Shown here in pieces: positions 1 to 12,470 of a stretch of 64,000 bases of DNA (positions are counted from its first letter, which is position 1; every line of letters begins with the position of its first letter). Below the pieces are notes generated by a model. It did no database searches. It worked only from the letters and a program-made list of their open reading frames with translations, and was not told the origin of the DNA. Source of the stretch: Voacanga thouarsii (Eukaryota; Streptophyta; Magnoliopsida; Gentianales; Apocynaceae); the NCBI GenBank assembly GCA_026120185.1, contig JANUWF010001161.1, positions 1,064,001 to 1,128,000 of the forward strand. Reading direction: 5' to 3'. The position numbers and the translations under genes are program-made.

Positions 1-1824
1 GCTTCCGGTTCGAATCCCGCTAATCTCCTACTTCGTCTCGTTTGCATAAACACCAAGCTTTTCGGATCACGGAATATTCCACTGCTTCAATCCTTATTAG
101 TAAAACAAAGGGTGAGGAGGAGTGGTCTCAATCCTTCTTGATTCTATTGCTATTGATTAGCAAAGCACCAAGAACAACAAGAGAAAGGAGACTCATGAGA
201 GAGAGAGAGAGAGAGGCTTAGGGAAAATTAGGGTTTTTTTCTTTCCAAGAGGCGTGAGTTCTTGTTAGCCAAACCTAGGTCTTTAATATCTGATAAAAAT
301 ATCCTCCGGGATATGATATTTCAAAAACCCAGATGTTATCAACAGAGTAAGTTTGGCTTAACTCTAAACTCTTCTGAACTGTATCTGGAAGAAACCCTAT
401 AGTCCAAGCTATTGGGCCAAAATGATATTTATTATTTTTCTTGGACCCAAAAAGTCCAAAATAATAAACATTAATTATTTATTTCTTGGGCTTGTAAAAA
501 TAACCCAATAAATAATTAGTGAGCCCAAATAAACCAAAAATAATTAAACTTTAAATATTTATTTCTTGGGCCTATATAAATAACCCAATAAATAATTAAG
601 CATTAATTATTTCCCTCTAGTTTTAGCCCAGGTTAATTTTCTAATTATTCAAACTGGACCTAGGCCCTGAATAATTAATTAACCAATTAAACTAAATAAT
701 AAATTTCTCTCAACTCTTCTTTATTTATTTATTTATTTTTATTCCAGTCTAATAATAAATTAGACTTCCTGAATAAAATAAAATAAAATTCTCTTTAACT
801 GAGACCAATTCGTCAACCTAAAATTAATTAGGACCTACGGACTATTCCGAGGACCAAAAAGACACATCGCCTTGGCTACTAAAATGACCAAAATATCCAT
901 GCTATATAAACAACTATATTTTGCATTTTAAATATTTTCTAATATCACCATAAGGAAATATTGACCCCAAGGACAATGCTGCATTAGCAAAGTCTCCGAC
1001 CTACAGGTGAAATGACTAAAATACCCCGCTACACATCGCTGTACATTTAGAGAGGAAAAAATGTACTAACACCTCTCTAAATGAGATCTACCATCGTTAG
1101 GCTTCTAGTCCAATGATCCACGATTTCCTGGAGTGTTTTCGCTTTCCAAGGGAGCTACCCCAAAGCAAACATCCAAGTCATGTTTCCCAGGGCCCTGGAC
1201 ATTTTAGATCATTCAAACATCCACAAGGGGCGATATGTGTAGAAACTATCTTATACAAGTCTGTCTTAACTAACTAGTTACATATACCCAATACACAAGT
1301 ATATTGGTTCTACCATAGAACCTCAACTATAGCATATCAAAGTATATGCTTCTAGTTTCGTCAGACCACCAACCCATACTCAAGTCGTAGAGTACTAATC
1401 CACGCTGTAGCAGTAGTAGTCTAGGTTTTTACCAAATAGTACTTTAAGAAACCACTACTACAGGTCCTGTTTTACGTATTCAAAATACTCTTATGTTATA
1501 AAGTGAGTGGACTATTCACTGGCCAAAAGTAAGCCATTCCCCATTGGAATTCATAACATAATAACCTAAATATAATAAGATTCTCATTCTCATCAATAGG
1601 TTAAGAACAAATGTTTATGTGTTTAAATAACCCGTGATCCATACCTTACTGTGAAAGACCACCATTCACATGGATTACTTATTTAAACACAATGGGTCTT
1701 TTCCAAACGAAATTGTGCACAAATAAAAAATAAATTCAAAAACTATTTCTGAAAATAAATTCTTTTATTAAAATATTCGATTTTTACATCAGAAACCTAG
1801 TCTAAGAGGGCATACTTTCCAACA
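1..1824 (-). mobile_element. LTR H, Copia-type, cut by window start
   Basis: Read on the minus strand, this opens at 1824 with TGTTGGAAAGTATGCCC, the usual opening of a long plant Copia LTR, and runs left past the window edge. No polypurine tract lies just outside 1824, so this is either a solo LTR or the 5' LTR of an element extending left. The adjoining bases 1825-1829 (CTTTT) would be its target duplication, but the partner is out of view. It interrupts the 3' non-coding part of Athila-like element G. No open frame of interest is seen. Orientation is well supported; the family assignment rests on LTR style only. Confidence 0.7.
197..215. repeat. (GA)n microsatellite in LTR H
   Basis: About nine GA units near the left (U5-proximal) side of LTR H. 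The Copia LTRs of family C carry CT-rich tracts at a similar relative place. Confidence 0.8.
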
Positions 1825-3386
1825 CTTTTATTTAGGTGTGTTTTTATTTTGATATTATTTTTGTTGTGATTTTATTTGTATTTTGTTTTACAAGTTGGAC
1901 TAAAGTCCTTTTTGACAAGCTCTTCTTTCTTTTCCAAGTTCATATCGTTTGGAGCATTATTACCCTCAGGGAATATTGCTTAACTTTCTACCTACTTTAT
2001 TATTTTTGGTCCCTTTAGAGATTCTTTCTTGTGTTAATTTTTTGACAATGAGGATATTGTCCAGTTTAAGTGTGAGAGAGTGGTTTGGTGATATTCTTTA
2101 TCTTAGTTTTTATCAATCATCTTAGTGTTTTCTTAGTATTGAGCTACTTTGGAAAAAATTTGAGCTACTTTGGAAATTATTGAGGTACTTTTGCAAAATT
2201 TTGAAAATTTGAAAAATAATTTTGTTGCAAGTTCTTTAAAAAATTTAGAAGATTTGAAAATTTAAAAGTTTGGAACTTTTGGAGGTAAATTGAGCTGATT
2301 TTTCTATCATGGATTCAAACATGTTGGAGCTAATTCGCAATGGAAGTATTTTCTTTTCTCTATTCTTTCCCTTATTTGTTTTGGTCTTCTTGGCTTTGCT
2401 TTTATTGTTGAATTTTTTGCTATTGAGGACAATGTTTTGTTTAAGTGTGAGGGGGAGAGTTTAGTATTGAAGATATATTTCATATCATATTTTTGTATGT
2501 GAAATTTTTAAAAAGCAAGATTGTAATTCTTTTTCTTACTTGGACATGGAGTTTTGTCATTCATTTGGTGGATTTTTATGAAATTATTTTATTGGATAGG
2601 ATATTGTTAAGACTTGAGAATTTGGATTAATCTTATTTATGCATTAGTGTTTGAGTATTATTTGACTCATCTAGTTTGAATATAGAGAATATAATGAATG
2701 TGAGTAAAGTTTGTTGGCTAACTCTTGTATTATAGGTTTAAACTTTACGTAGCTTTGAGTTATGATAAGGAATGTAAGGAGATAAAAGATATTTGAGAGG
2801 AAAGATTGAGAAAAATTGTGGAATATTTGTGTGAGTTGAAAATTGAGAGAAGATGAGTTGAGTTGATTGTTGCTTCCTCTTTGCAGATGAAAAAATTATT
2901 TTTGCTTAATTATGGAGGCCAATACAGATAGTGAAGAGAAATTCACTTTCTTGAGGCTATCAATTCCCTAAGTCATTGAGAGACAAAAAATGAGGAGAGA
3001 AAAAAGTTTTGAGTGATTTCCTTACATCATGACTTGAGTAGTGCAATTTTTGAATTTATAACGCTTGAGTTGGTAGACTGCTTAACTTGTGTGATTCATG
3101 TTATCTATATTTTTACTTGAAGGGTGAAATATTTTTTTTAGACTAAGGAATACACTTGATTAATTTGACTTCAAGAGTTTTGGGATGTCTTATTAAATAT
3201 TTCAAAGTTTTAATTATTTTAAAAGGGTTAGATGAATGGCAAGATTTTTATCTAAAGTTTGAAATAAAGTTATAATCCTTGTTGTTTTTCAATTGATAAA
3301 AAAAAAAAAAACTTGTGTTTTCTTTATGATTTTCTTGGATTAAGTGTTTTGCTTGAGGACAAACAAAAGTTCAAGTGTGGGGGAGT
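1825..3386 (+). mobile_element. Athila-like element G, 3' non-coding internal region
   Basis: A non-coding internal region ending in the polypurine tract next to LTR G. It holds three spaced copies of a module in which a 'gaggacaat'-like stretch is followed by a purine-rich AAGTGTGAG/GGGG tract, at 2068-2080, 2443-2459 and 3373-3386. Long 3' non-coding regions are typical of Athila-type Gypsy elements. The upstream coding part (gag, pol) is not in the window, because LTR H cuts in at 1825. No protein similarity is visible here. The Athila label is inferred from the PPT and LTR style. Confidence 0.6.
3373..3386 (+). other. polypurine tract of element G
   Basis: AAGTGTGGGGGAGT lies directly before the LTR start TGATATGGG at 3387. 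It would prime plus-strand DNA synthesis. Confidence 0.7.
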
Positions 3387-4811
3387 TGATATGGGATAAA
3401 ATTATCATTATTTTTCTAATTATTTGAGGTTGTTTTGAGATACTTTTGTTGTAATAACTTGGCATATTCCTTTCCATTTGACATTTTGCTTGTAGAAAGT
3501 ATTTTTGACAAATTTGTGCTGATTTGAGTTAATTTCGAGCAAAAAAAAAAAAAAAGGAAATTTCCAGCATATACTTTGGCACCAGGTCTGGCAAGTGGAC
3601 CAGGCACCAAGTCTATTATGGTTTGAGCAGAGAAAAAACAGAGCACAACTCAGAGAGAAATAGAACACACCTGGTGCCAGGTGGGTCGATTGGACCCGGC
3701 GCCAGGTCCGTTTTGGAATAAGGAAATCCTGTGCACGAATTTGAGAATTTTTCAATGATTTTGGTATTTTTTTCGAATCTTACTCGGCCAAGAATTCTCA
3801 AGCAAAGAATTTAGTATCACAGAGGCCTATAAACGTAAGGAAAAACATAAGAGAAAGTAGTGAATTCAAGAGCAAAAATTCCAATCACTCATTGAAGGAG
3901 GAATTCACCATTCAAGGAGGATTATTCAGGAGAGTCTTCAAAGGAGAAGAAGGAGGCTTGTCCATGAGTGCTTTCTCTTACCTTTGTTTTCTTATTCTTA
4001 AACAATAATGTATTAAATGTTTTTATTGTAATTTGATATTACTTTGGGATTCATGATTTATTGAGTTAATTAAGTCTTTTGATTAATTGATTGTTGTTCT
4101 TGGTATTTGATTACTTGTTTTTCTTACAGAGTTGGTTGATTAATTTTTGTTATTTATTTGCTTGAAAAAGAGGTTGGTAATGACTTTAATTAATTAATTT
4201 CATATTTATTATCTTTTAACTTGCTTGAAAACGAGGTTAATTGTTTAGAACTTAGGTAATCAAAGGTTGGTTGATGATTACTAGAATATATATTCATTGA
4301 CTATTTTCATATTTTAAATTGCCTAGAATATAGGGGTTTATATAAGGGTTGATTTTAATGCATATTTTAGGTAAATTGGTTGAGAAAGAATACGTTCACT
4401 AATTTAACTAGAATATGGTGATTCCATAAATTGAAAAAGAAGTGGGTCTATATTAAATCCTACATGAAACCAAGAGGATAATTGATCATGATATTGGCTA
4501 AGTAATTCATTATCACGTTTTCAAAATATTTTGTCTAAATTACATATTTTCACATCCTTGAGTTGTATATATTTCTTTATTTTTTTTCTTTCTCTTATTT
4601 CATCACTTTATTTAGTTGGTTAAACAATGAATGAAAAGTGATTAGTGTGTACTTGTTCCTTTGAGGATTGATACTCATTAATTCCCTATGCTATGCTTGC
4701 GATGAGTATACTTGCTTGTATGTATATTTTGAGATTAATGTTTTAATTAAAACTTGACTAAGAATTAGATTTAAATTTGATGATTTTTATACACCCAAAA
4801 TTTATGCATCA
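3387..4811 (+). mobile_element. 3' LTR of Athila-like element G
   Basis: Starts TGATATGGG directly after a PPT and ends ATGCATCA at 4811; length 1425 bp. It follows the TG..CA rule. To the right the sequence passes at once into the reverse-oriented LTR of Copia element B, so G is inserted in the LTR of B. The flanking GTAAT (4812-4816) is the candidate target duplication; its partner would lie left of the window. Short reading frames around 3416-3801 have no recognisable domain and I do not treat them as genes. An inverted pair of short GC-rich stretches (CACCAGGTC / CTGGTGCCAGG) lies at about 3590-3710. Confidence 0.7.
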
Positions 4812-5474
4812 GTAATGATTCCATACAAGTGGCCCTGAGATATACACCCCTACTATTAGGAGTGATTAATCATTTTTTAACCATCTCAACTGCTTTCTTT
4901 TACTTTACGTTATACCCAATATCCATCCCATAGGCTGTCTTGTAAGGACTTTAGAGATTGGAATCAAAGTACAACGCTTAGTAAACAGAGTATTATGAAA
5001 ATCTCAAGTTTAAGGATACTTGCATATTTGCTATAATAAGATTCTATCACTTGCATTAAATAGTTATCTATATGATTATCAAATAGCTAGGTAATCAAAT
5101 GTACTTGTTTGAGTAACAAACATCTACATATTAACTTTGAATATCCCAATACTCACGGATGTGAGAATCACAATTTAATCAAATCAAGAAGTATAACACG
5201 TGCTAGTCTTAACACATTAATAATGTCCTATCTTATCAATATTATGACTAGGGATGGTTTAAGCACAAGTAATATATAATGTAGTAGGAATCTCATATTA
5301 TGATCTTTATCATAATTTTTTTAATACTATACTATGTGTTTGAGATTTTATCTAATAGTTTTATACACATATACTTAGAATGATTAATTAAATTGAAAGA
5401 TGAAGAATATTTTTTTAATAAATTTGCCATATACAATATACAAGTGATTGCTTCTAAGGCATAATACTGGAAAA
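4812..5474 (-). mobile_element. 3' LTR of Copia element B (truncated by G)
   Basis: On the minus strand this matches the first 600-odd bases of the family C LTR (for example the CAATCACTTGTA-TATTGTATATGG stretch near its start and the GGATATTGGGTA stretch further in). It begins next to a PPT at 5475-5484 and stops at 4812, where element G is inserted. The remaining part of this LTR should lie left of the window. The start is degraded (TTTCCAG in place of the family TGTTAG). Confidence 0.75.
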
Positions 5475-5484
5475 CTCCCACTTG
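5475..5484 (-). other. polypurine tract of element B
   Basis: Minus-strand AAGTGGGAG adjoins the LTR. The same tract precedes the 3' LTR of element A at 33860-33869. Confidence 0.75.
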
Positions 5485-8400
5485 CACTAGAGCCAATCAT
5501 TCATACAACGAATACCAAATGATTTAACATGTCTATCATGTTTCTTCTGAGGCAGCGCCTTAGTTAGTGGGTCTGCTATATTCTCATATGTGAAAACTCT
5601 TTCTATCTTTACATTCTTTCTATTTATAATCTCCCGGGTCAGGTGATAGTGTCTTAGTACATGTTTGGATCATTGGTGAGACTGTGGTTCATTTACCTGT
5701 ATGGTGGCTCTATTGTTGTTACAATACAAAAGTATTGGACCAACAATGCTTGGAAACACTCCTAGTTTTATCACGAACTTCTTGATCTAAACTGCTTCCT
5801 TAGCTACTTCAGCAGCGGCTATGTACTTAGCTTCATTCGTTGAGTCAGCAAAAGTATATTGTTTGGAACATTTCCAACTTACTGCCCCTCTGCCTAACGT
5901 GAATACGTAGCCTAATTGTGATTTGAATTTATCCTTATTGGATTGAAAATTGGTATCGGTATACCTTTTTATTTTCAAATCACCTTCTCCATATATCAAG
6001 AATATGTCCTTAGTCCTTCGCAAGTACTTAAGGATATTCTTTACAGCCACCAAATGACCCTCTCTAGGGTCAAATTGGTGTTTGCTCATCAAGTTAAGAG
6101 AACAGGATATATCGAACCTAGTACATATCATAGTAGACATGATATATCTAATTGCCAAGGTATATGAAATTCTATTCATGTGATCCCTTTCAATTTGTGT
6201 CATAGAAGACATCAACTTTGAAAGGTTTATCCCATGAGACATGGGTAGGAATTCCTTTTTGGATTGATCTATGTGAACTTCTTCAGTACTTTATCTATGT
6301 ATGTAGATTGTGAAAGACAAAGTAACTTTTTTTATCTATTCCTATAGATCTTTATTCCTAGAATATAGGTTGCTTCTCCAAAGTCATTCATGGAGAACTT
6401 CTTAGGTAACCAAACTTTTACAAATTAAAGGACATGTATATCATTTCCTATTAGTAATATGTCATCTACATAAAGCAATAGGAAAATATTTACACTTTCA
6501 CTAACCTTCTTGTATACACAAGGTTCATCCATATTTTGAATGATACTAAATTCTTTAATTGTTTTATCAAAAGTAATGTTGCAACTCCTAAAAGCTTGCT
6601 TAAGTCCATAAATGGAACTTTACAGCTTGCACATTTTTGTACTATCTTTGAATGTGAAACCCTCAAGTTGTGTGTCATGAACACTTCCTCAGTTGGGTTT
6701 TTTTTAGGAAAGCTATTTTCACATCCATTTGCCAGACCTCATAATTATAATGGGTGGCAAGTATTAGGAGTATCCTTATAGATTTTAGCATGGCAACTGG
6801 CGAAAAAGTTTCATCATAGTTAATACCATGTCATTAATGATAACATTTAGCAACCAGTTGTGCTTTATAGGTAACTATATTACCATCCATGTCAATTTTC
6901 TTTTGAAACCCTATTTGTACCTAATAGGTTTACTTCTTTAAGGTAGATCAATCATTGTCCATACTTGGTTGTCATACATGGAATTCATTTTTGACTTCAT
7001 GGCCTCTAGTTATTTGTCAGATTCTGAACTATTTAAAACATCCTTATAAGTAGTAGGCTCATCTTCATTTATAAGCAATACGTCATTATAGTCACTTATA
7101 AGAAATCCATATCTTTTAGGTGCCCTACATATCCTACTCGACCTACGAGGTTCTTCTGTGGATGAAGGTTCGTTCATTCTCTCAATAGATATGAGTTCAG
7201 GTGGTTGAATCCATATTTATTTGTTCTTCTTAAACTTTACTAAGTTTAATTTTACTCATATTGTCCCCTTTAAGCATGTACTACTTTTCTAAGAAGATAG
7301 CATACTTCGAAACAAACACTTTGTTTTTGAAAGGAAGATAGAAGTAATATCCAAATAATTCTTTTGGATATCTAACAAATAAATACTTGTTAGACTTACT
7401 TTCAAATTTATTTGACTGTGGCCTTTTTACAAAGGTAGGGTAACCCCATATTCTCATGTGAGATAACTCTGGTTTCTTACCAAAGAATAACTTAAATAGG
7501 GTAGTATCAATCATTTTTTTTATGGAACTCTGTTTAGTAAATAAATAGTAGTCTCCAACGCATATCCCTAAAACAATTTTGGTTAGTTTGCAAAAGCTAT
7601 CATGGTCTGTATTATGTCTAGAAAGGTTCAATTCATTATCTCAAATACATTATTATGTTGAGGTGTATACGGTGAAGTCTATTGAGATAATATTCTATTA
7701 TCTCTTAGATAACTTTAAAACTCTTGGCTTAAGTATTCATTTCCTTAATCAGATCTTAGAGTTTTAATATTTTTGCCAAGTTATTTTTCTACTTCATTCT
7801 TGAAATATTTGAACTTGTCAAAGGCTTTTGATTTGTATTTCATTAAATACAAATATAGATATGATGAACAATCATCAATAAAGATAATAAAATATTAATA
7901 ACCTCCTCTTACTTGTATTGACATTGGGTCACATACATCAGTATGTATTTGGTCATTTCCTCTTTTCTAGAAAAAAAGGGTGTTTTAGTTATTTTTCCAA
8001 GTAAATAAGATTTGCATGTGCCATATAATTTCTAATCAAATGATACTAAGTTACCAACCTTGTGTAACTTAGAAATGCGATTCTTATTTATGTGGCCTAA
8101 ACGATAATACCATAAGTAAGATGAGATTGAATTAGCTTTTCTTTGTTTATTGTTGTTTATATTGAGAATAAAATCATCCATGTCTAGAATATATAAACTA
8201 TTTATAAAGTTGTAGGACTATATTGGACATTATTTATTGAAAAAGAACAATATTTATTTTTGAAAATTAAATGAAAACCATTAATGTCCAAACAAGCATA
8301 TGATATAATGTTCTTAAGTAAAACAATTACATAATAATAGTTTGTAAGTTCTAAAATTAATCTAGAAGACAAGTGTAGATGATAAGTCTCCACAATAAGT

Positions 8401-8774
8401 GCAACAATTTTTGCTTTTGCAGCACGTAGATCCATATCGCCCTTTTCAAGCCTTTTACTATCCTTTAGTCCTTACAAATTATACATAAATGAGATTCATA
8501 TCCGGTATCCAATACCTATACCTCATTTTAAAGCCAGTATAAATCTCAATTATAAACATATCAGGAGTGAAAGTAGAAGTACCAGTAAACTTCTCCTTCT
8601 CTTTCCTATCTTTAACTGTCTCCAGGTAGGCTTTGCAGTTGCACTTTTAATGGCCTATTTGCTAGAATGATGACATAGACTTTTGGCAGTTGCCTCCTTC
8701 TTCTTCATGCCCCATTTGGACTTACTGGCAGCCTCCTTCTTTTTCTTAGGAACTTCTTCTTATAAGAGGAAGAT
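5485..8774 (-). pseudogene. pol: Copia element B: end of gag plus pol (PR, IN, RT, RNase H), broken
   Basis: Read leftwards on the minus strand. The C-terminal Lys-rich part of gag and a damaged zinc knuckle lie at about 8774-8580. A protease-region remnant (ending near 8202) follows, then integrase. The integrase C-terminal block at 7631-7281 contains RIWGYP and KYLFVRYPKELFGYYFYLP, typical of Copia. RT has the catalytic YVDD at about 6475-6450. RNase H at 6242-5787 has YTD, SQLGYVF and SWK..KQ..ADST.EAKY motifs. Many frameshifts and stops separate these blocks, so no functional protein can be made. The gag 5' part is 28 kb away at 37114-37771 because element A was inserted at 8775. The gag part resembles the intact Gag of element C, which makes B a relative of C. 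Confidence 0.88.
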
Positions 8775-10302
8775 TGTTAGGGATATACCCTAGAGTTAAT
8801 TTGTACTTATACTATTGTCATTATGTATTATGTAATAATATGAGACATTTCTTTCCATGAATAGTGCATTTAGTTTTGTGGTTATCAAGTACGTGACTTG
8901 ATAGTAAAACCCTACAATCAATACAATGACTATTCTTAAATTGTCCCTGATTGATTATTATTAGTGGAACAATAATAAATTAAGATTAGTATGTTTGTGA
9001 CTTGATGGCGATGTTTTATTGGTCATGGATATATGTGATATCAATTCAAAACATAAATAAATGTTAGAGAACATTGTATTAGACATGACCTACTGTGAGA
9101 GTACTTCATGGAACATGTCATAAGTACTTTCTAGCCATAATGATTTTAAAAGTCCTTTGACTTGAATTTGTCATAGTTTCCTACTTGATAAATTCTATAT
9201 TTTGATATTGTCTAAAGTTGTCTTTAATCAAATAATAAATTAGACCATTATTGGATATAGAATAAACCAGGGAGAGGAATATGATTAATAGTGAAGGAAT
9301 TTGTCCCTCTCAATTATGGGAGAGATATCCATGGGCCTCTTGATAAGTTAGACTGTTAAAATACTTGGCCGTGCTCAAATATATCAATTTGAGATATTGA
9401 TATCATTTGTCTAAATAGTCTACTATGAGATCAAGAAAGAATTGATTAAGCTTAATAGGGATGACATGCTCCGTGCCTTATACTTAATCTGGATATCGTG
9501 TGACAAAATGACTAAATATAATGTTATGATTTGGTTCAAAGAGATCACTGGTCTTCATTTAACCTGGATAGTTATAATATTTTGCTAGAAATCGCTTATA
9601 ACTTGTGGGCTATTTAAATGTGATTTGGGCACACTGCTAGTGTTAAATGAACCTATAGGGTCACACAATAAGCGAACTCGTTAGGTTATTTTTTCGGTAA
9701 CCAGGTTCAATGAATCTAGAAATATGTCTAAGTTAATCGAATATAGAAAATTGACCAGATACAATGAATCTGGAAATATGTCCACATTTGATGAATCTGG
9801 ATGATGTCTAGTTTGTAAGAATCTGACTCGATAAATTAATTGGTTAAATTATCGAGATAATGGTAGAATCTTATCATATCAGTTTTAATTTAATTTGAAT
9901 TTAAAATAAAATATGATAAAATATTATCAGATTTGGACTCTAAGAGGTTCGGGTGGTTTTTAAGAAAACCCTAGCCGTCTTCTCAAGGGTGCTCTTTGTT
10001 AGGAAAAAAAATATTCATGCCTTCATTCACTAGAAAAAATTTAAGCCTCTCAAACCCTAGGCGCTAGCATTCCTGGGTTAATGAGTTGGTTCACCATGTG
10101 TATCCGATAGAGGGCGTTCGCACATTGTAGTGTCTGGTGATTGTTCAAGTTGTACATACAACAGAAAATCAGAATCCAAAGATCTTGATTACACCGAACA
10201 GAGGTAATTTTGTAATCCCTAGATCATCTTAATCGTTTGGCTTAGGTCCTCAAAAGGGATTCATGAATGTTTTTCGCGTTTAGGAGTTCACGAATCCCAA
10301 CA
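8775..10302 (+). mobile_element. 5' LTR of Copia element A
   Basis: A 1528-bp LTR, TGTTAGGGATAT...ATCCCAACA, followed at once by a primer-binding site. Its partner is at 33871-37113. By eye about 16 differences are seen in the first 240 aligned bases, so the copy is old. Left flank AAGAT (8770-8774) and right flank AAAGA/AAGAA after 37113 are consistent with a decayed 5-bp target duplication inside the gag of B. A CCCTAGCCGTC stretch near 9970 is shared in style with the family C LTRs. Confidence 0.9.
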
Positions 10303-10303
10303 G

Positions 10304-10315
10304 TAGTATCAGAGC
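10304..10315 (+). other. primer-binding site of element A
   Basis: TAGTATCAGAGC, one base different from the canonical TGGTATCAGAGC complementary to the 3' end of initiator tRNA-Met, one base after the LTR end. Confidence 0.85.
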
Positions 10316-10360
10316 AACTTGCTAAACAATTGGGTTGATTCATCTATGTTAATCGTATTG

Positions 10361-10363
<3 letters not shown>

Positions 10364-10403
<40 letters not shown>

Positions 10404-10429
10404 CGTGCGTGTGTGTGTGTGTGTGTGTG
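10364..10429. repeat. (TA)n(GT)n compound microsatellite
   Basis: About 17 AT units (10364-10398) followed by a GTGCGTGCGTGT... tract to about 10429, in the leader of element A. Confidence 0.9.
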
Positions 10430-10815
10430 AATTTAAACGGTATATATCAGCATGTTCACATGATTATAATTTTAGAATACTTAGCATGCGGACTGCCTGA
10501 ATTAGGTTTAATCTGTGTGTCTTAATTGTTTAATTAGACTAGATTTTTTGTAGATTGTCTATAAACTGGTCTGTTTTAATATGATATGGTATAGTAAGCA
10601 TGCTATCCATCGTTCTATGTTGCAAATTATTTTTATTAATTTGCCATAATAATTTGTTATCTGTATCAATATGGTTAAAAGGGAATGCAGATTGTCTATA
10701 ATATGAAAATTCACGGCGATGGTTACTAAGGGGTGTGAACGTTAATCTAATTAATATTCGAAAATCGGAAGGTGAAATCTCATTCAATGAGAAAAAAAAA
10801 ATCATTTTTCCTTCT

Positions 10816-10885
10816 GGGGGTGCTGCCTCTAGAGACCCTTGCAAGGGACGCTGCCCCTTTGACCCTTACCTGCTGACCGGTCAGC
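10816..10885 (+). other. palindrome and hairpin cluster in leader of element A
   Basis: Contains GGGGGTGCTGCC (from 10816), the perfect 12-bp palindrome CCCTTGCAAGGG (10836-10847), ACGCTGCCCC (10849-10857) and the perfect 14-bp palindrome GCTGACCGGTCAGC (10872-10885). More GCT-loop hairpins follow after the inserted LTR at 15174-15210. Candidate RNA dimerisation or packaging structure. Confidence 0.6.
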
Positions 10886-12446
10886 GGGACCTCCACCAAG
10901 GGCACTGTTACACCCCACTACCTAGGCCCAACAGGGCCGAGGTTGTTGCCCCACCCAAAGGACAAGTGGTCTTTATAACTAGGACACACAAATAAAAATA
11001 AAACAATACTTTAAAATTAAAACTTATTACAACCAAAAATTTAAGAACAAATCCAAAATAAATTGTTCACTATCAACTCTCAAAGCAACATATAAAATAA
11101 ACAACAAGAGTTTTCAAGCAGGCAACATTTTAGCTACTCATCCCCATAGCAGGATCGACCTGAAACATAGCATAAAAGGTGATGAGATAAAAATCTCAGT
11201 AAGTCCATGTGTGTTTGAGTGTTCAGGTAAAACAGTTCATGTATGCAAGTTGTAAAACTTCATAAGAAAAAGTACTGGTAAGCATTAGATAATGTTAAAA
11301 ATAATGACTGGCATTTTGCATTTCCAACCATACATGTGCACAATAAAATCAACCACTCAAAAGGGCGACCATGGGTTACCACACGTTGAGCCCCATGACT
11401 ATACAAAGGTTAGAATGCCACACTTTGTGCAGACTGACAAAAGGTAGGTGTACGGTCTACCGGGTAAGATACTCCTCATTCTCTACACCCAAACATACCG
11501 GTTGTCCACTCCGAAAACACACAGTCCACATGATTGAAACTTGCTAGCTCGGACCGGCATGACTAAGTAGTATTGTCGCTTCTCCAAGTTGAGTTCATCT
11601 TCTGGAGGTGGCCTCCTGCCAGAAGACTCGTTCTTGCTCTTCAAAACTAGTACTACTAGCCTACCCTTATTGAGTACTCAACGTTGATTGTCCCACTTGG
11701 GAGAAAACTGATAAAACATTATTTTATTTGGAAATACCAATTGAGGGTTTCTAAAGTTCGTGTCAAAGTTAGTTTTAGAAAGAGTTTGGTGTTTGAGCAA
11801 AACTGCTTGTTGATTTTCAAATAATTTGCTTGACTGAAACACGAAAAGAACCAGTCATCAAATTCCTTTATAAAAATGAGTGTTCATACACTCTGCGTTT
11901 GGCCATAGTAACCTTTTGTCATCAAATAAGTTTTATGCAGGAATTTACCTGATCCTTTGCTCTAGCTAAATCAAAGATCTTCTAAAGCTGACCTAACCCC
12001 GCTTAGGGTAAACACAAGCCGTAATTAAACTCAAGCCAAATTCGCTTCCATAAATAATCCTAGTTCAACTTATTACGATCATGACCCTAATGTCCTAAGC
12101 TTAAAGGCTAGATGATGAAGGTTTTATAAAAAAAAAAAAAATAAGTTTAGCTTGATAATAAAATAACTAGGGGTTGTAAAATAATTACTAAGAGGTTATA
12201 GGTTCAAATATAAATCTTTGTTATTAATAAACTAGGGTTTATTTGATGAAGGATCCTAAGTCCTAGATGATATTATTAAAATAAATAATAAATTATTACT
12301 AATCTTTTAATTAATAATTAATAGTTAGAAAATAACTAATAAATGAAATTAATAATAAGTAAATTTTAATAAATCTTGATCAAAAGATAATAAATAGATT
12401 TCAATAGTATTTATGAATATATGACCTATTAGATCAATATTTCACC

Positions 12447-12470
12447 TATTATTATTATTATTATTATTAT
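12447..12470. repeat. (ATT)n microsatellite
   Basis: Eight ATT units inside an AT-rich part of the solo Tekay LTR. Confidence 0.85.

Larger units (their letters stand above)
10316..10905 (+). other. leader (5' UTR) of element A, first part
   Basis: Non-coding leader between PBS and gag, continued at 15174-16080 after an inserted Tekay solo LTR. It holds a (TA)n(GT)n microsatellite and, at 10815-10905, a GC-rich block with hairpins of the pattern G-run, GCT, C-run, plus two palindromes. A related GC-rich block occurs in the leader of element C at about 20918-20971. Such a position, between PBS and gag, is where packaging and dimerisation signals lie in retroviruses. The function here is an inference. 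Confidence 0.75.

Noticed and set aside
1..28. 3' part of a tRNA gene (GGTTCGAATCCCGC at the window start)
   Set aside because: The T-arm stem pairs badly, the upstream half is outside the window, and the stretch lies within a Copia-type LTR. At most a B-box-like sequence.
3416..3801. Overlapping minus-strand reading frames of 61-111 codons
   Set aside because: They lie inside LTR G, contain no recognisable domain and depend on AT-rich frames; chance frames.
10735..10995. Plus-strand frame of 86 codons across the leader of A and the Tekay LTR edge
   Set aside because: It spans the insertion point at 10906, so it cannot be an original gene.
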